Part shown: positions 8,273-16,512 of the stretch, in pieces | Position numbering within the stretch: position 1 is the first letter of the stretch | Layout: each line of letters begins with the position of its first letter | Source: Aureliella helgolandensis | GTDB lineage: Bacteria; Planctomycetota; Planctomycetia; Pirellulales; Pirellulaceae | NCBI RefSeq assembly: GCF_007752135.1 | Contig: NZ_CP036298.1 | Coordinates: 5,580,859-5,644,858, forward strand | Direction: 5' to 3' | Length of the DNA: 64,000 nt | Translations under genes and position numbers: made by a program | Notes under the pieces: generated by a model | Databases searched by the model: none | The model's input: the letters and a program-made list of their open reading frames with translations, nothing else | What the model was told of the DNA's origin: nothing

Positions 8273-9502
8273 TCAGCGGCTTGCCTGAACACTCGACTCC
8301 ATCGGTATGGGTGAGTCGCCCGTGCGCTGGAGTACCGCTGGCTTGCCACTGAACCGTTGATAGCGATCGACGATGACATCGCAGTAGATTGGATCGAGTT
8401 CCATCAGGAAGGCTTGCCTGCCCGTCTGTTCGCAGGCTAAGAGCGTGGTCCCGGAGCCTGCGAATGTATCCAGCACCTTGGAGCCACGCGCACTACTGTT
8501 CACGATGAGGTAGGCAAACAGTGCAACGGGCTTCATCGTGGGGTGTTGCTCGCTACGACTGGGTCGGTCGAAGTTTAGGACGGTCGTTTGCTTGCGGTCG
8601 GAGTACCAGCCATGCGATGCTCCGTCCTTCCAACCGTAGAGGCACGGCTCATGTTGCCAGTGGTAATCCTGACGCCCCATCACCATGATGTTCTTATTCC
8701 ATATCAGACACTGACGCACCCGTTGACCACACTCGTGCACTGCGCCTCGGAAGGTGTACCCTTCGGAGTCAGCGTGCCAGATGTAGAACGCGGCGCCGGG
8801 CTTGGACACGTTGAAAGCGTTGGTGAAGGCCCCCAGTAGAAAGGCCTTGAATTCTTGGCCCGCCATCGAGTCGTTGGCTACTTTGAGGGCGTCCTTGGTC
8901 CTTCCCGTGTAGTCCACGTTGTAGGGAGGGTCGGTGAGCCACAGGTCGGCTTGCTGTCCATCCATGAGCCTAGCAAGGTCCTCAGGCTTGGTTGAGTCGC
9001 CACACAGTAGACGATGCTTCCCAAGTACCCACAGGTCACCAGGACGCGTCACAGGCTCCTCTGGTGGCAGTGGGACGTCGTCGGGGTCGCATTCACCGTC
9101 CTGCACCTCGCCTCCCATAATCCGGTCCAGCTCCTCGGCGTCGAAGCCCAGCAGGCCCAGGTCGTACCCATCGTCGCGCAGGCCGCACAGCTCCAGTGGC
9201 AGCAGGTCCATGTTCCAGTCGGCTATCGTCGCGGTCTGATTGTCTGCGATGCGGTAGGCTCGTACTTGCTCCTGGGTAAGGTCCGTTGCAATGTGGACCG
9301 GTACTTTGTCCAGTCCCAGCTTGTGTGCCGCTTGGAGTCGTGTGTGCCCACAGACGACAACACCCTCGGCATCAACGACGATTGGCTGCCGGAATCCGTA
9401 CTCACGCAGCGAGGTGGCAACCGCCTCAACGGCGTGCTTGTTGATACGCGGGTTGCCAGGATACGGCTTGAGTTTCGACAGTGTCCACATCTCGATCTTC
9501 AT
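8273..9502 (-). CDS. ParB-domain DNA methyltransferase (beta class)
   Basis: 409 residues from the ATG at 9502, chosen because GAGG stands about 7 bases upstream and MKIEMWTLSKLKPYPGNPR is the usual ParB/sulfiredoxin-like opening. Residues 1-120: ParB N-terminal domain (PIVVDAEGVVVCGHTRLQAA). Residues about 150-390: an N6-adenine/N4-cytosine methyltransferase with the catalytic motif TDPPYNVDY before the SAM motif DTFAGSGTTLLA, the beta-class order. It probably modifies the element's own DNA against host restriction. No partner nuclease is nearby, so this is an orphan modification enzyme, a type common in phages and mobile elements. The target sequence cannot be read from the protein. Confidence 0.93.
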   Translation of the reverse strand: MKIEMWTLSKLKPYPGNPRINKHAVEAVATSLREYGFRQPIVVDAEGVVVCGHTRLQAAHKLGLDKVPVHIATDLTQEQVRAYRIADNQTATIADWNMDLLPLELCGLRDDGYDLGLLGFDAEELDRIMGGEVQDGECDPDDVPLPPEEPVTRPGDLWVLGKHRLLCGDSTKPEDLARLMDGQQADLWLTDPPYNVDYTGRTKDALKVANDSMAGQEFKAFLLGAFTNAFNVSKPGAAFYIWHADSEGYTFRGAVHECGQRVRQCLIWNKNIMVMGRQDYHWQHEPCLYGWKDGASHGWYSDRKQTTVLNFDRPSRSEQHPTMKPVALFAYLIVNSSARGSKVLDTFAGSGTTLLACEQTGRQAFLMELDPIYCDVIVDRYQRFSGKPAVLQRTGDSPIPMESSVQASR

Positions 9503-9746
9503 GCTCGCCTCGGAGATTGGTTTGAACGTGGGGCACAAGGAGATAGACGGCCAAGCAGAACCAGGCTGCACGCCAAAAGAATCGTTCGCACGCGCGGGCC
9601 GTGGGGACGATGCATTCGCTCCAGATTGAGCCCTGGGAGCCGGATGACACGTTCGAAGACATTGGGAAGATCCTTTGCGAGAGAGCACACTGGTCGTGAA
9701 ATATCCCGATGGGGAAATGCTGGGGAACCAATCGATGGAAGATTAC

Positions 9747-9977
9747 TCAAGAGAGCTCATCCTGCGAGGCGCTAGGAGCCACTGCCTTGCCTTGCAGGAA
9801 GGCTTCCAGGTCATCCCGCCTGATGCGCCACGTGCCGCTAGCAAGCTTGCTGGCGGGCAACAGGCCACGTCTGAGCCATCGCCGAACGGTGGGTACCGAC
9901 GCATCGGCATAGTCGGCCACGCTGACGAGGTTCAACCATCCGCCATCGTTTCGCTCGAGCTTGCGGCGCGTATCCAT
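9747..9977 (-). CDS. Excisionase-like HTH protein
   Basis: 76 residues with a MerR/excisionase-type winged helix: LVSVADYADASVPTVRRWLR (recognition helix) then SGTWRIRRDDLEAFL. AAGGA 7 bases upstream supports the ATG. Proteins of this size and fold act as recombination directionality factors or small repressors. On an element with a large serine recombinase it is a candidate directionality factor, but serine-recombinase directionality factors are not usually of this fold, so a regulator role is equally likely. Confidence 0.8.
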   Translation of the reverse strand: MDTRRKLERNDGGWLNLVSVADYADASVPTVRRWLRRGLLPASKLASGTWRIRRDDLEAFLQGKAVAPSASQDELS

Positions 9978-10006
9978 AGCAATCCTTCGTTGGCTGTCGA
10001 TTGTTT

Positions 10007-10270
10007 CTACTGGGCAGTTCTATCTAGCGTATCAGGTGCACAAGATTGATCAATCCTGGTGTTACCCGCCGGGGTAAAAGTGGATGGAAAAACTGGCCGA
10101 CCGAGGTCATCGACTGGAAAGACTTCCTGGCCGTGTTGATGGCACGAGTCGCATTTGAGATAGCGCCTGCGGAGATTGCCTTGGGTCTTCGTGCTGTACC
10201 GGCGTAGTGTGCCGTGGTTGCAGGCAGGGCAGGGGTCGAGGTGTCGCATGGGGTAAAACTCCGTGTTCAT
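10007..10270 (-). CDS. Small zinc-ribbon protein (Ogr/Delta-like)
   Basis: 87 residues from an internal ATG at 10270, preferred over the longer frame because upstream sequence is unlike protein. It has CPACNHGTLRRYSTKTQGN followed by KCDSCHQHG: two CxxC pairs with a Thr/Arg-rich spacer, the arrangement in Ogr/Delta-type phage late-gene activators. It could be a transcription activator for the packaging genes downstream. It lies between the HTH gene and the replication block on the same strand. The zinc ribbon is clear; the activator role is inferred. Confidence 0.6.
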   Translation of the reverse strand: MNTEFYPMRHLDPCPACNHGTLRRYSTKTQGNLRRRYLKCDSCHQHGQEVFPVDDLGRPVFPSTFTPAGNTRIDQSCAPDTLDRTAQ

Positions 10271-10398
10271 TGCTCGCGGGTCACAATCGTTTCGTTCCTT
10301 CGCGGTCAGGCGTAGCGTAGCGAAGACGCCGAGGTACCGCGTAATGTTTCTGTATGTATGCGCTCTGACGCCCCCACTAGGTGACACCAGAGCGCATA

Positions 10399-10770
10399 CT
10401 AGCGGACGTCAGAGCGCACACTAGAAGTATGTTTAGAGGGCGTGCTTACGCCCCCTCTAGCTGACTTTTTCCGGCTCAATTGCCCAGTGATCTTGAACAC
10501 TCTAGGGATTGTTCCCTGTCGTGGCTCAACGAGTTGAATAGCTTTCCAAGCCTCTAGATCGGCGAACAACTTTCTCGCAGTTCTCTGATGGACGCCAAGT
10601 GATTTGGCAAGGACCGTTGTCGATACGCGAAACACTCTATCGACGTCTGCATGCCGGAAGAACACCATCATTGCTAATCCGTGACGGGGCGGTACCCTTT
10701 GCAGCATCTTGTCAACGAGTGCATTTAGGTGTTGAAACCGCCTAGCAGACTTGGACTTGGAAGTGCTCAC
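10399..10770 (-). CDS. Winged-helix DNA-binding protein
   Basis: 123 residues. Residues 45-90 form a winged helix (VSTTVLAKSLGVHQRTARKL, then LEAWKAIQLVEPRQG as the wing). Ends are basic: SKSKSARR at the start, SRKKSARGG near the end. The start overlaps the stop of the upstream primase-helicase by 4 bases (ATGA), so translation is coupled. Position suggests a replication initiator, helicase loader or regulator of the replication genes. No specific family recognised. Confidence 0.72.
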   Translation of the reverse strand: MSTSKSKSARRFQHLNALVDKMLQRVPPRHGLAMMVFFRHADVDRVFRVSTTVLAKSLGVHQRTARKLFADLEAWKAIQLVEPRQGTIPRVFKITGQLSRKKSARGGVSTPSKHTSSVRSDVR

Positions 10771-12836
10771 AAGAAAAAGTCCTCCACTGAATCATCGCTA
10801 TCGACTTCTGTTAGGTTGCCAAACTCCGCGAGCGGTTGCGGCGTTCGCGCTAAGAACTCCATACGCGGTCGGTCAAACTCAAGCTTGAAGTCCTTTTGCG
10901 CTCCGTGGCGATTCTTGACGCACGCAAGCGTTACTCGCCGGCGCCATTCCTCGCCAAGGGCTCCCTCATCCCGCAGGACGTATGCTGAATCGGCGTTGTA
11001 CTCAACCTCCCCCGACTCCTTGAAGGAGCTTAGGCTTAGCTCTGTGGCGTTGTGAGAACCTTTGGAATCCCTCTTTGTTGCCGACAGTGCTAGAACAGCA
11101 TGTCCGCGCAGACAAAGTCGCCGTAGCGTCGCTGCAACTTCACCGACACCTATCCGCAAATCCTTCCCACTGGGTGCGAACTTTTGCAGGTAGTCGACAA
11201 TGATTAGGCTCGGCTTCTCGCCTGCCAGCCTTGCAAGATTGAACAGATTGCATTCCTCGACTACCTGTACTCGCAACAGTGTCGCGCGTATATCGCTGGC
11301 CACCTCGTCGATACGTTCACGCTCATACTGGGTAAGTCGGCCGAAACGCAGATCGTCGCTTTTGATTCGTGTGCGTCTCGTGAACTCCCGCCTTAGCAGT
11401 GCACTGAAATGCATCTCAGCATTCGCGATAATCACCTGTAAGTCCGCGTTGAGCTCGATAGCGTCGAAAGCTACCTGGGAGGCGATAACCGTCTTACCGG
11501 TCCCTGGGGGACCTCCCAGGACAGTAAGCAGTCCAAACCCAACCTCAATTCCATCGAGCGCGTCCCGCTGCCGAATCAACTGTGGGAGCGTCCCACTGTG
11601 AATGTCATCCATGTAGCCATCAAGCAACTTAATCGCAGACGTCGTAACTGGTGGCAGTTGCAGCTGTAAGCCTCCTGTGGTCGTCTCCGTGGCACTTGTC
11701 GAATCTGTAGTTGTTGCCACTTCGGTTTGACCTGCTACAGTCTCGGGAGCGCCAGCGGTCGTCTCGTAGGTTTTTGCTGCTTCTGTTTCACCTGTTGGCG
11801 CTGTGAGGTTATCAGTGTCGACAGTTAGGATTTCCCTTTTTCTCGCAAACTTGTCCTCGCGAGGCTTTCCTCTGTACAGACCATTCTGAACGCATTGCTG
11901 CACCTCCATTTCATCCAGTGGCACCGGCAGGAGTGCGTTCCAAACGAGGACATATCCAAGAATGTCTGACTCGCTCAGACGCTCGCCGTCATCCCCAACG
12001 ATTGAGGCCAAATTGCCAGCCAATCGAAACGCACAGCTGTTCCGTCCGCCTTCGTGAGGTTTGTCGGCCGCTTGGATGTAGCCCTGTGCGCGAGCATCAA
12101 GAAAACCTGAAGGACATCCAACATTGAAGCGTGACAACTGTTGCCGTTGAATTGTCGGTGTTAAGTGCTTCTCTAGTCCTGGGAGCTCGAATTCTTGCAA
12201 TTTGTACCGACGGTCGGAATTGATAAACAGCGGTGCAACAGTGTTCCCCGACTTGCGAATCGAGCCGACTGGCCGCAATAGTCGGTCCAAGTTAGCAGTG
12301 GAATCAACTTTCGCACCCTTAGCGCAGATCCTCAGTTCTTCCAACCATCGGCCCGAGATTGCCGCGCATCGCATGCGGTTCTCATCGTCGAAGATGTAGT
12401 GCGGTTCATCGAGCAGCCAGTAAACGTGGTAGCCGCCATCGTCGCCATCGGACTGGATAATAGCGCTAGGTGACAGTGGCATCGTGTCGAGTGCGGCAAG
12501 CATGTCCTGCTGAGTAGCGTAGCCAGGTTTGCCTGCATCAATGTCGAAATGCAATGAGACAACCGCTTCGACCTCCTTCTCCGAGCCGATACCGTGCAGA
12601 TTGCGTTGTTTGACGCGATCGTAGTCAATTGGATTTACCTTGATAAACAAATCAGTGGGCTCAAGCTCTACATGTCGCGCCGCTAAATCCAGTTGATCGA
12701 TATTAAACACCGCTGACACTTGATTGCGACAGGGCTTTACGAATACGACCTGACCACGACTGCAGTTCCCGTACAATGCATGGAGGTATTCACTCGACAG
12801 TACGTTTGCATTCTTAGTCACGCTCGTGCTCCTCAA
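10767..12836 (-). CDS. Primase-helicase fusion
   Basis: 689 residues. N-terminal primase (residues 1-210) of the RepB/AEP type: catalytic HFDIDAGKPG (96-105), GGYHVYWLL (134-142) and the NLDRLLRPVGSIRKSGN region (183-198). Residues 270-320 resemble a PriCT-like helical part. A Thr/Glu-rich low-complexity linker (348-389) follows. The C-terminal domain is a RecA-fold DnaB-like helicase with Walker A GGPPGTGKT (441-449) and Walker B LIIVDYLQ (544-551). It would prime and unwind the element's own DNA, so autonomous replication is likely. The start overlaps the end of the Topo VI A-like gene by 23 bases. All replication genes form one tight minus-strand operon. Confidence 0.85.
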   Translation of the reverse strand: MRSTSVTKNANVLSSEYLHALYGNCSRGQVVFVKPCRNQVSAVFNIDQLDLAARHVELEPTDLFIKVNPIDYDRVKQRNLHGIGSEKEVEAVVSLHFDIDAGKPGYATQQDMLAALDTMPLSPSAIIQSDGDDGGYHVYWLLDEPHYIFDDENRMRCAAISGRWLEELRICAKGAKVDSTANLDRLLRPVGSIRKSGNTVAPLFINSDRRYKLQEFELPGLEKHLTPTIQRQQLSRFNVGCPSGFLDARAQGYIQAADKPHEGGRNSCAFRLAGNLASIVGDDGERLSESDILGYVLVWNALLPVPLDEMEVQQCVQNGLYRGKPREDKFARKREILTVDTDNLTAPTGETEAAKTYETTAGAPETVAGQTEVATTTDSTSATETTTGGLQLQLPPVTTSAIKLLDGYMDDIHSGTLPQLIRQRDALDGIEVGFGLLTVLGGPPGTGKTVIASQVAFDAIELNADLQVIIANAEMHFSALLRREFTRRTRIKSDDLRFGRLTQYERERIDEVASDIRATLLRVQVVEECNLFNLARLAGEKPSLIIVDYLQKFAPSGKDLRIGVGEVAATLRRLCLRGHAVLALSATKRDSKGSHNATELSLSSFKESGEVEYNADSAYVLRDEGALGEEWRRRVTLACVKNRHGAQKDFKLEFDRPRMEFLARTPQPLAEFGNLTEVDSDDSVEDFFL

Positions 12837-14031
12837 CGGCTAGCTGATAGAGAGCCATATCCCAAGTTTCCCCTTTTGTCGCGATCCTATTGGCGACGCG
12901 ACTTTTCAAGTTTTCAGGAATTTGTGCTGCGATAGCTTCCTCGCGAGCGGTAACAAGACTTTGTATAAGTTCTTGATTTGCCCTTCTCACGGCAATTGCT
13001 CGACGGTATGCAGCTTCCAAGACTTGAATGTCAGGTACCAGCCGCATCGGAAGATGCCCTTTCAGCTTGCCCTCTAGCCACCCAATAAACTCGGGTGCGG
13101 TGAACGCATTGAGTTCAACACGTCTACCTGAACGGAGATAAGAGACTTCCTCCGACGTGACGTTCTCCAGGCAGATGTTACGGTACTTGACCTTTTCCGA
13201 CGCCAATGAGTATTCTTCGACGTCGGCCAGACGCAGGCCGAAGTCAGTCACGTTTATTTGGTGCTGGAAATGGTATGCAACCCGATCGTTGTCTAGGGCA
13301 TACTCCGACTCTGATGTCAGGCAGCTGGCAATCTGAAATCCAGCTTCGTCGAAATCATGCACTACAAAAAGCGGTACGCCACCGTCAACACGGCAAACAT
13401 GATCAACGAGTTGTCTCGCGGCAGCGACGGACTGGCCTTTGCACGAAAGGATCGCCAAGTCGAATCGTTCCGCGATTTTTGCCTCGTTCAACAGCGGCTC
13501 GAATCCTTCCTTTTCGATATAAAGCACTGCGGCGTATCGCTCGTTTTCCGCAATCGACGGCCACTGGGTGGGAAGCGAGATGTGTTGCAGGTCGCTCACC
13601 GCAGTCCGGTCCCGCAAGTACCTGTCAATCGAGAGCGTTCCAACCGGAATGCGCACTTCGTTGTTAGCGTTGGGAACGGTGAATGTTCCTCGAGGATCCG
13701 CGGTGATCTTCCAGTCGACCGTGTGAGTGTTGAGATACTTGCGTAGGATGGTCTGCGAGAAGTAGGCTGCATCGATTTCACGACCAGTCAACTCACGGAA
13801 TTTCTCGCGGCTTGCGTAGTACATCTGTCGCTGGGATACCGGAAATCTTCCGTTGCCAGACGCATGCTGGTAAGCGTCTGGGAGTATTTGATGTGCAATG
13901 TCAGAAAAGTTCACTCGATTTGAGTAGTAGTAGCCTCGCGGACGGCGGGATCCGCGCTCCTCAGCCTTACGCTGCTTCGCCCAGCCCTTGGTTACGGACT
14001 GGATCGCACCAATGATTGCGTCTGACTTCAT
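12814..14031 (-). CDS. Topo VI A / Spo11-like DNA-cleaving subunit
   Basis: 405 residues. The N-terminal 5Y-CAP-type domain includes VSQRQMYYASR (residues 66-75); Tyr71 or Tyr72 fits the catalytic tyrosine in the R-x-x-Y-Y signature of Topo VI A and Spo11. The Toprim domain has the glutamate in YIEKEG (171-176), SCKGQSVAAARQL, and the metal-binding DxD in HDFDEAG (225-231). The length is close to archaeal Topo VI A. Three bases separate it from the upstream ATPase gene, which has a Topo VI B-like Bergerat fold, so the two probably form an A2B2 type IIB topoisomerase or a break-forming complex. Such enzymes are rare in bacteria and known mainly from plasmids and mobile elements. Confidence 0.85.
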   Translation of the reverse strand: MKSDAIIGAIQSVTKGWAKQRKAEERGSRRPRGYYYSNRVNFSDIAHQILPDAYQHASGNGRFPVSQRQMYYASREKFRELTGREIDAAYFSQTILRKYLNTHTVDWKITADPRGTFTVPNANNEVRIPVGTLSIDRYLRDRTAVSDLQHISLPTQWPSIAENERYAAVLYIEKEGFEPLLNEAKIAERFDLAILSCKGQSVAAARQLVDHVCRVDGGVPLFVVHDFDEAGFQIASCLTSESEYALDNDRVAYHFQHQINVTDFGLRLADVEEYSLASEKVKYRNICLENVTSEEVSYLRSGRRVELNAFTAPEFIGWLEGKLKGHLPMRLVPDIQVLEAAYRRAIAVRRANQELIQSLVTAREEAIAAQIPENLKSRVANRIATKGETWDMALYQLAVEEHERD

Positions 14032-14034
14032 GTC

Positions 14035-15345
14035 TCACTCCTCAACGATTACGGAAGACTTGCCTCGGTCCGAGTACTGGACCTTTGGACAACTGATATG
14101 CAGTACAACAACGGTGGGCTCATCACGACCGGCACGCTGTTCCTCAAGAACGGAATCGAGCGATTTCCCATACGCGCCCAATTGCCGGAAGGGATTGATA
14201 ATGGCCGGGCTCCAGTTCACGCCAGTGATAATGCGGCGTGGCCTCGTCTCCTCCGGACAGTACGCGAAACAGGTCTCTATAACCCATGGAATCCCGTCGT
14301 CCGTACCTACGACTTTCTTGTAGGCAAAGCTCTCAGGATCCCCTCCAGCCAGCGCACAGCGAGACTGCAGGTGGTGTTCGCCAACGATTCCCAAAGCTGC
14401 TGGCCTAACGGGCTTTGCCTCGCTTTTCATCGCCGTAAGCAGTCTGCCCACTAAGCCTCTATCGATGCAGTCATCGGCGACTAATTCCGATAGGAGAGTT
14501 CGCGACAGACCGACTGCTTCCAGCACCTTCCTCTGCTTCGCTGAGCCGGTCAGACCACGGAATTCAGCAATGAACTCACGGACCAACCGGTCCCGATGGC
14601 AGATGTTGGCAGCAATCAATCGCTCGAGCTCGTCGACACCGTACCAGTGTGGATCGGTAGGATTCGACGGCAACCATTTATTCCAACTAGGGGCGGACGC
14701 TTCGAGGTCCACTCGCTCACCCTCCCAGTCAACGGAGAGCGACAGATGAGGATTGAGCCAACAGTAGTCTTCGGCAATTTGTAAAAATCGGGCCTTCGAA
14801 TGCTCTAGGATTAACCTAGCTGAATCGGGCCACTGCACGCTTACAACAGTTCCTTCAGTGATGGGTGAGTCGCCCAGCTGATGGTCAATCTTGGGCTCCT
14901 GGCGCACTCGATCCACGGTAACCCTGATCTCATGCTGCACCCCTTGAGACTGGATGACAACGGAACCTTCACCACAAAGCGCGAAGGGCATGGCCACCAC
15001 TGTTTTGAGCGCGTTCCCTTGCGATCCCCGACACGGCGACACATAAGCCTCGCGGCTGGAGACGCGGACATTGAAATCCAATACGGAGTCAACGACACTT
15101 GGCGGGAGCCCTGGGCCGTTGTCTGAGATCGTCAAGCCTGATTCATCAACACAGACTTGGATGCGCGGCGGCACTCCAGCCTCCTCACAGGCGTCCAGTG
15201 CGTTGTCGACCAGCTCCTTGAGGCACACCAGTGGCCACTCGGCAACTTGGTGTCCGGTCTGAGCTACAAGCTCCTTCCTGGATAGAAAATCGAGTGCTCG
15301 ATTCGTTTCAAAATGGAGACGGACAAGTTTGGTGGTGTCGGCCAT
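14035..15345 (-). CDS. Topo VI B-like GHKL ATPase subunit
   Basis: 436 residues from ATG 15345; AAGGAA lies about 10 bases upstream, and LHFETNRALDFLS is the usual Topo VI B opening. The Bergerat ATPase motifs are in order: N-box ELVDNALDA (44-52), G1 box DNGPG (75-79), and G2 box RGSQGNALKT (106-115), close to the GQQG-type loop of Topo VI B. A transducer-like part follows. It lacks obvious sequence for the long C-terminal domain of archaeal Topo VI B and is shorter. Together with the A-like subunit just downstream it should form an ATP-gated type IIB enzyme resolving supercoils or catenanes during replication of the element. Confidence 0.83.
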   Translation of the reverse strand: MADTTKLVRLHFETNRALDFLSRKELVAQTGHQVAEWPLVCLKELVDNALDACEEAGVPPRIQVCVDESGLTISDNGPGLPPSVVDSVLDFNVRVSSREAYVSPCRGSQGNALKTVVAMPFALCGEGSVVIQSQGVQHEIRVTVDRVRQEPKIDHQLGDSPITEGTVVSVQWPDSARLILEHSKARFLQIAEDYCWLNPHLSLSVDWEGERVDLEASAPSWNKWLPSNPTDPHWYGVDELERLIAANICHRDRLVREFIAEFRGLTGSAKQRKVLEAVGLSRTLLSELVADDCIDRGLVGRLLTAMKSEAKPVRPAALGIVGEHHLQSRCALAGGDPESFAYKKVVGTDDGIPWVIETCFAYCPEETRPRRIITGVNWSPAIINPFRQLGAYGKSLDSVLEEQRAGRDEPTVVVLHISCPKVQYSDRGKSSVIVEE

Positions 15346-15410
15346 CAATGGCGGTTCCTTGGATAAGATTGCTGTGTGCGTTCTAAATTCATGATCTTGG
15401 TGTCCGAGCA

Positions 15411-15776
15411 CTAGCTACTCGCTGGCTCGGCAGTGATGCGCTGTACAGAAAAAGAGGATGGTCCAAACTCTCTATTGAGAAATCCAACGTAGAGTCGATT
15501 GAGATCCTGCCCGACTTCGGAACCACCGTCGATTTCGCAATTCCGACTGGTGGCGTCGAATCGATAGCGACCGTTCATCCTGATGGCACTTGGGCCGTGT
15601 AGGGCCTCCGCTGCGATAACGGCGACTAACAGCGTCGCCTCGGCTTCTCGTGCGTCCACGGACTTGTCGAAAGCGTAGCGATAAATTTCACGGATCACGG
15701 ACAGTACTCCTGGGCAAATATCGGACGGGGATGAAAATGACATACGAAGAACGAAGGAAACCGTCGCGCTACTCAT
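15411..15776 (-). CDS. Small hypothetical protein of the element
   Basis: 121 residues from the ATG at 15776, which overlaps the end of the sigma-factor gene by 8 bases; another ATG at 15743 is possible. The middle (KSVDAREAEATLLVAVIAAE) is helical. The end (RYRFDATSRNCEID, LYVGFLNREFGPSSFSV) looks like strands of a small alpha/beta protein. No known family. It is set between the sigma gene and the ATPase subunit gene in the same operon, so a role with either is possible. Confidence 0.55.
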   Translation of the reverse strand: MSSATVSFVLRMSFSSPSDICPGVLSVIREIYRYAFDKSVDAREAEATLLVAVIAAEALHGPSAIRMNGRYRFDATSRNCEIDGGSEVGQDLNRLYVGFLNREFGPSSFSVQRITAEPASS

Positions 15777-16356
15777 GCAAGTAAATCTGAAGTCCAGATA
15801 GCCTGTGACGCAAAGCCACCATGCGTCGGTAGATCGTTCCACGGCAGACGCCGAAATGTCGCGCTAATTCTGTCGCGGAATGGCCTTCAAGTTTTGCCTT
15901 GAGAAGTGACCGCTGCCCGCTAGTGAGATGTTCAGATGCTTCTTGGAGATCGATGCCCAGCTGCGTGTCGGCAAATGTTTGAGTACGACCGCCGATACGG
16001 CGTTTCAGAGACTGCTCGTCGATGCATTGCCAGAGTTCGGTAGCTGCATCCACTCCTGCGTCAACCGAAGAGTGGAGGGAGGCCAGATTGAGGGCTCCCT
16101 GGTGTTTCTTAGCGCGTCGCTGACGTGAAGCGTCCAGGAGTGAGCTGTCCGTGATCTGGCTAACGTAGCCGTAGAAGGAACCTCGCGTTTCATCAAAGTT
16201 CGACAATTTGGACAGTATCTGCAGCATGGTGTGGCTGCATGTATCTTCCAAATCGTGGGCAGTCAGGGTTCGGCCAAAGAAGCGTTTAGCTTTCCGAAGG
16301 ACTAGCTTCCTGCATTCCTCAACTTGGTGGTCAGAAAGCGACGGCGAAATCCGCAT
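15769..16356 (-). CDS. Sigma-70-family (ECF-like) sigma factor
   Basis: 195 residues. Region 2: DLEDTCSHTMLQILSKLSNF through RGSFYGYVSQITDSSLLDA, with a basic RQRRAKK after it. Region 4 HTH: GQRSLLKAKLEGHSATELA then HFGVCRGTIYRRM. Regions 1 and 3 are absent, as in ECF sigmas. CGGAG 9-10 bases before the ATG supports the start. It heads the minus-strand operon of the mobile element, and a perfect 25-bp inverted repeat lies 14 bases upstream. It may direct host RNA polymerase to the element's promoters. No anti-sigma gene is next to it. Confidence 0.87.
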   Translation of the reverse strand: MRISPSLSDHQVEECRKLVLRKAKRFFGRTLTAHDLEDTCSHTMLQILSKLSNFDETRGSFYGYVSQITDSSLLDASRQRRAKKHQGALNLASLHSSVDAGVDAATELWQCIDEQSLKRRIGGRTQTFADTQLGIDLQEASEHLTSGQRSLLKAKLEGHSATELARHFGVCRGTIYRRMVALRHRLSGLQIYLHE

Positions 16357-16369
16357 TGAACTGCTCCGA

Positions 16370-16394
16370 GAATAAGAACGGGTGTTTCTTATTC
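16370..16394. promoter_or_regulatory. Perfect inverted repeat upstream of sigma gene
   Basis: GAATAAGAA (16370-16378) and TTCTTATTC (16386-16394) form perfect 9-bp arms around a 7-base centre, starting 14 bases upstream of the sigma-factor start. Length and place suit an operator for a dimeric repressor or autoregulation. A transcript hairpin in the leader is the other option. Confidence 0.5.
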
Positions 16395-16397
16395 CCG

Positions 16398-16409
16398 GCG
16401 CACGTGCGC
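16398..16409. promoter_or_regulatory. 12-bp perfect palindrome GCGCACGTGCGC
   Basis: Palindrome just beyond the 25-bp inverted repeat, followed by a direct repeat TTAGATGA spaced by two bases (16410-16427). The cluster in the 156-bp gap between two element genes could be a control region or part of a replication origin. Function not established. Confidence 0.35.
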
Positions 16410-16512
16410 TTAGATGACGTTAGATGAGCGCAAACCCCGTATGGACAATGGTTTACATCGCGCAATATTTTCTTTCTTGAGCTATGTCTTCCCCCCCCTT
16501 GCGCGCAAGGTT

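Noticed and set aside
16491-16498. Run of eight C in the sigma-gene upstream region as a phase-variation site
   Set aside because: It lies far from the start, in non-coding DNA just after the 430-aa gene, and no frame depends on it.
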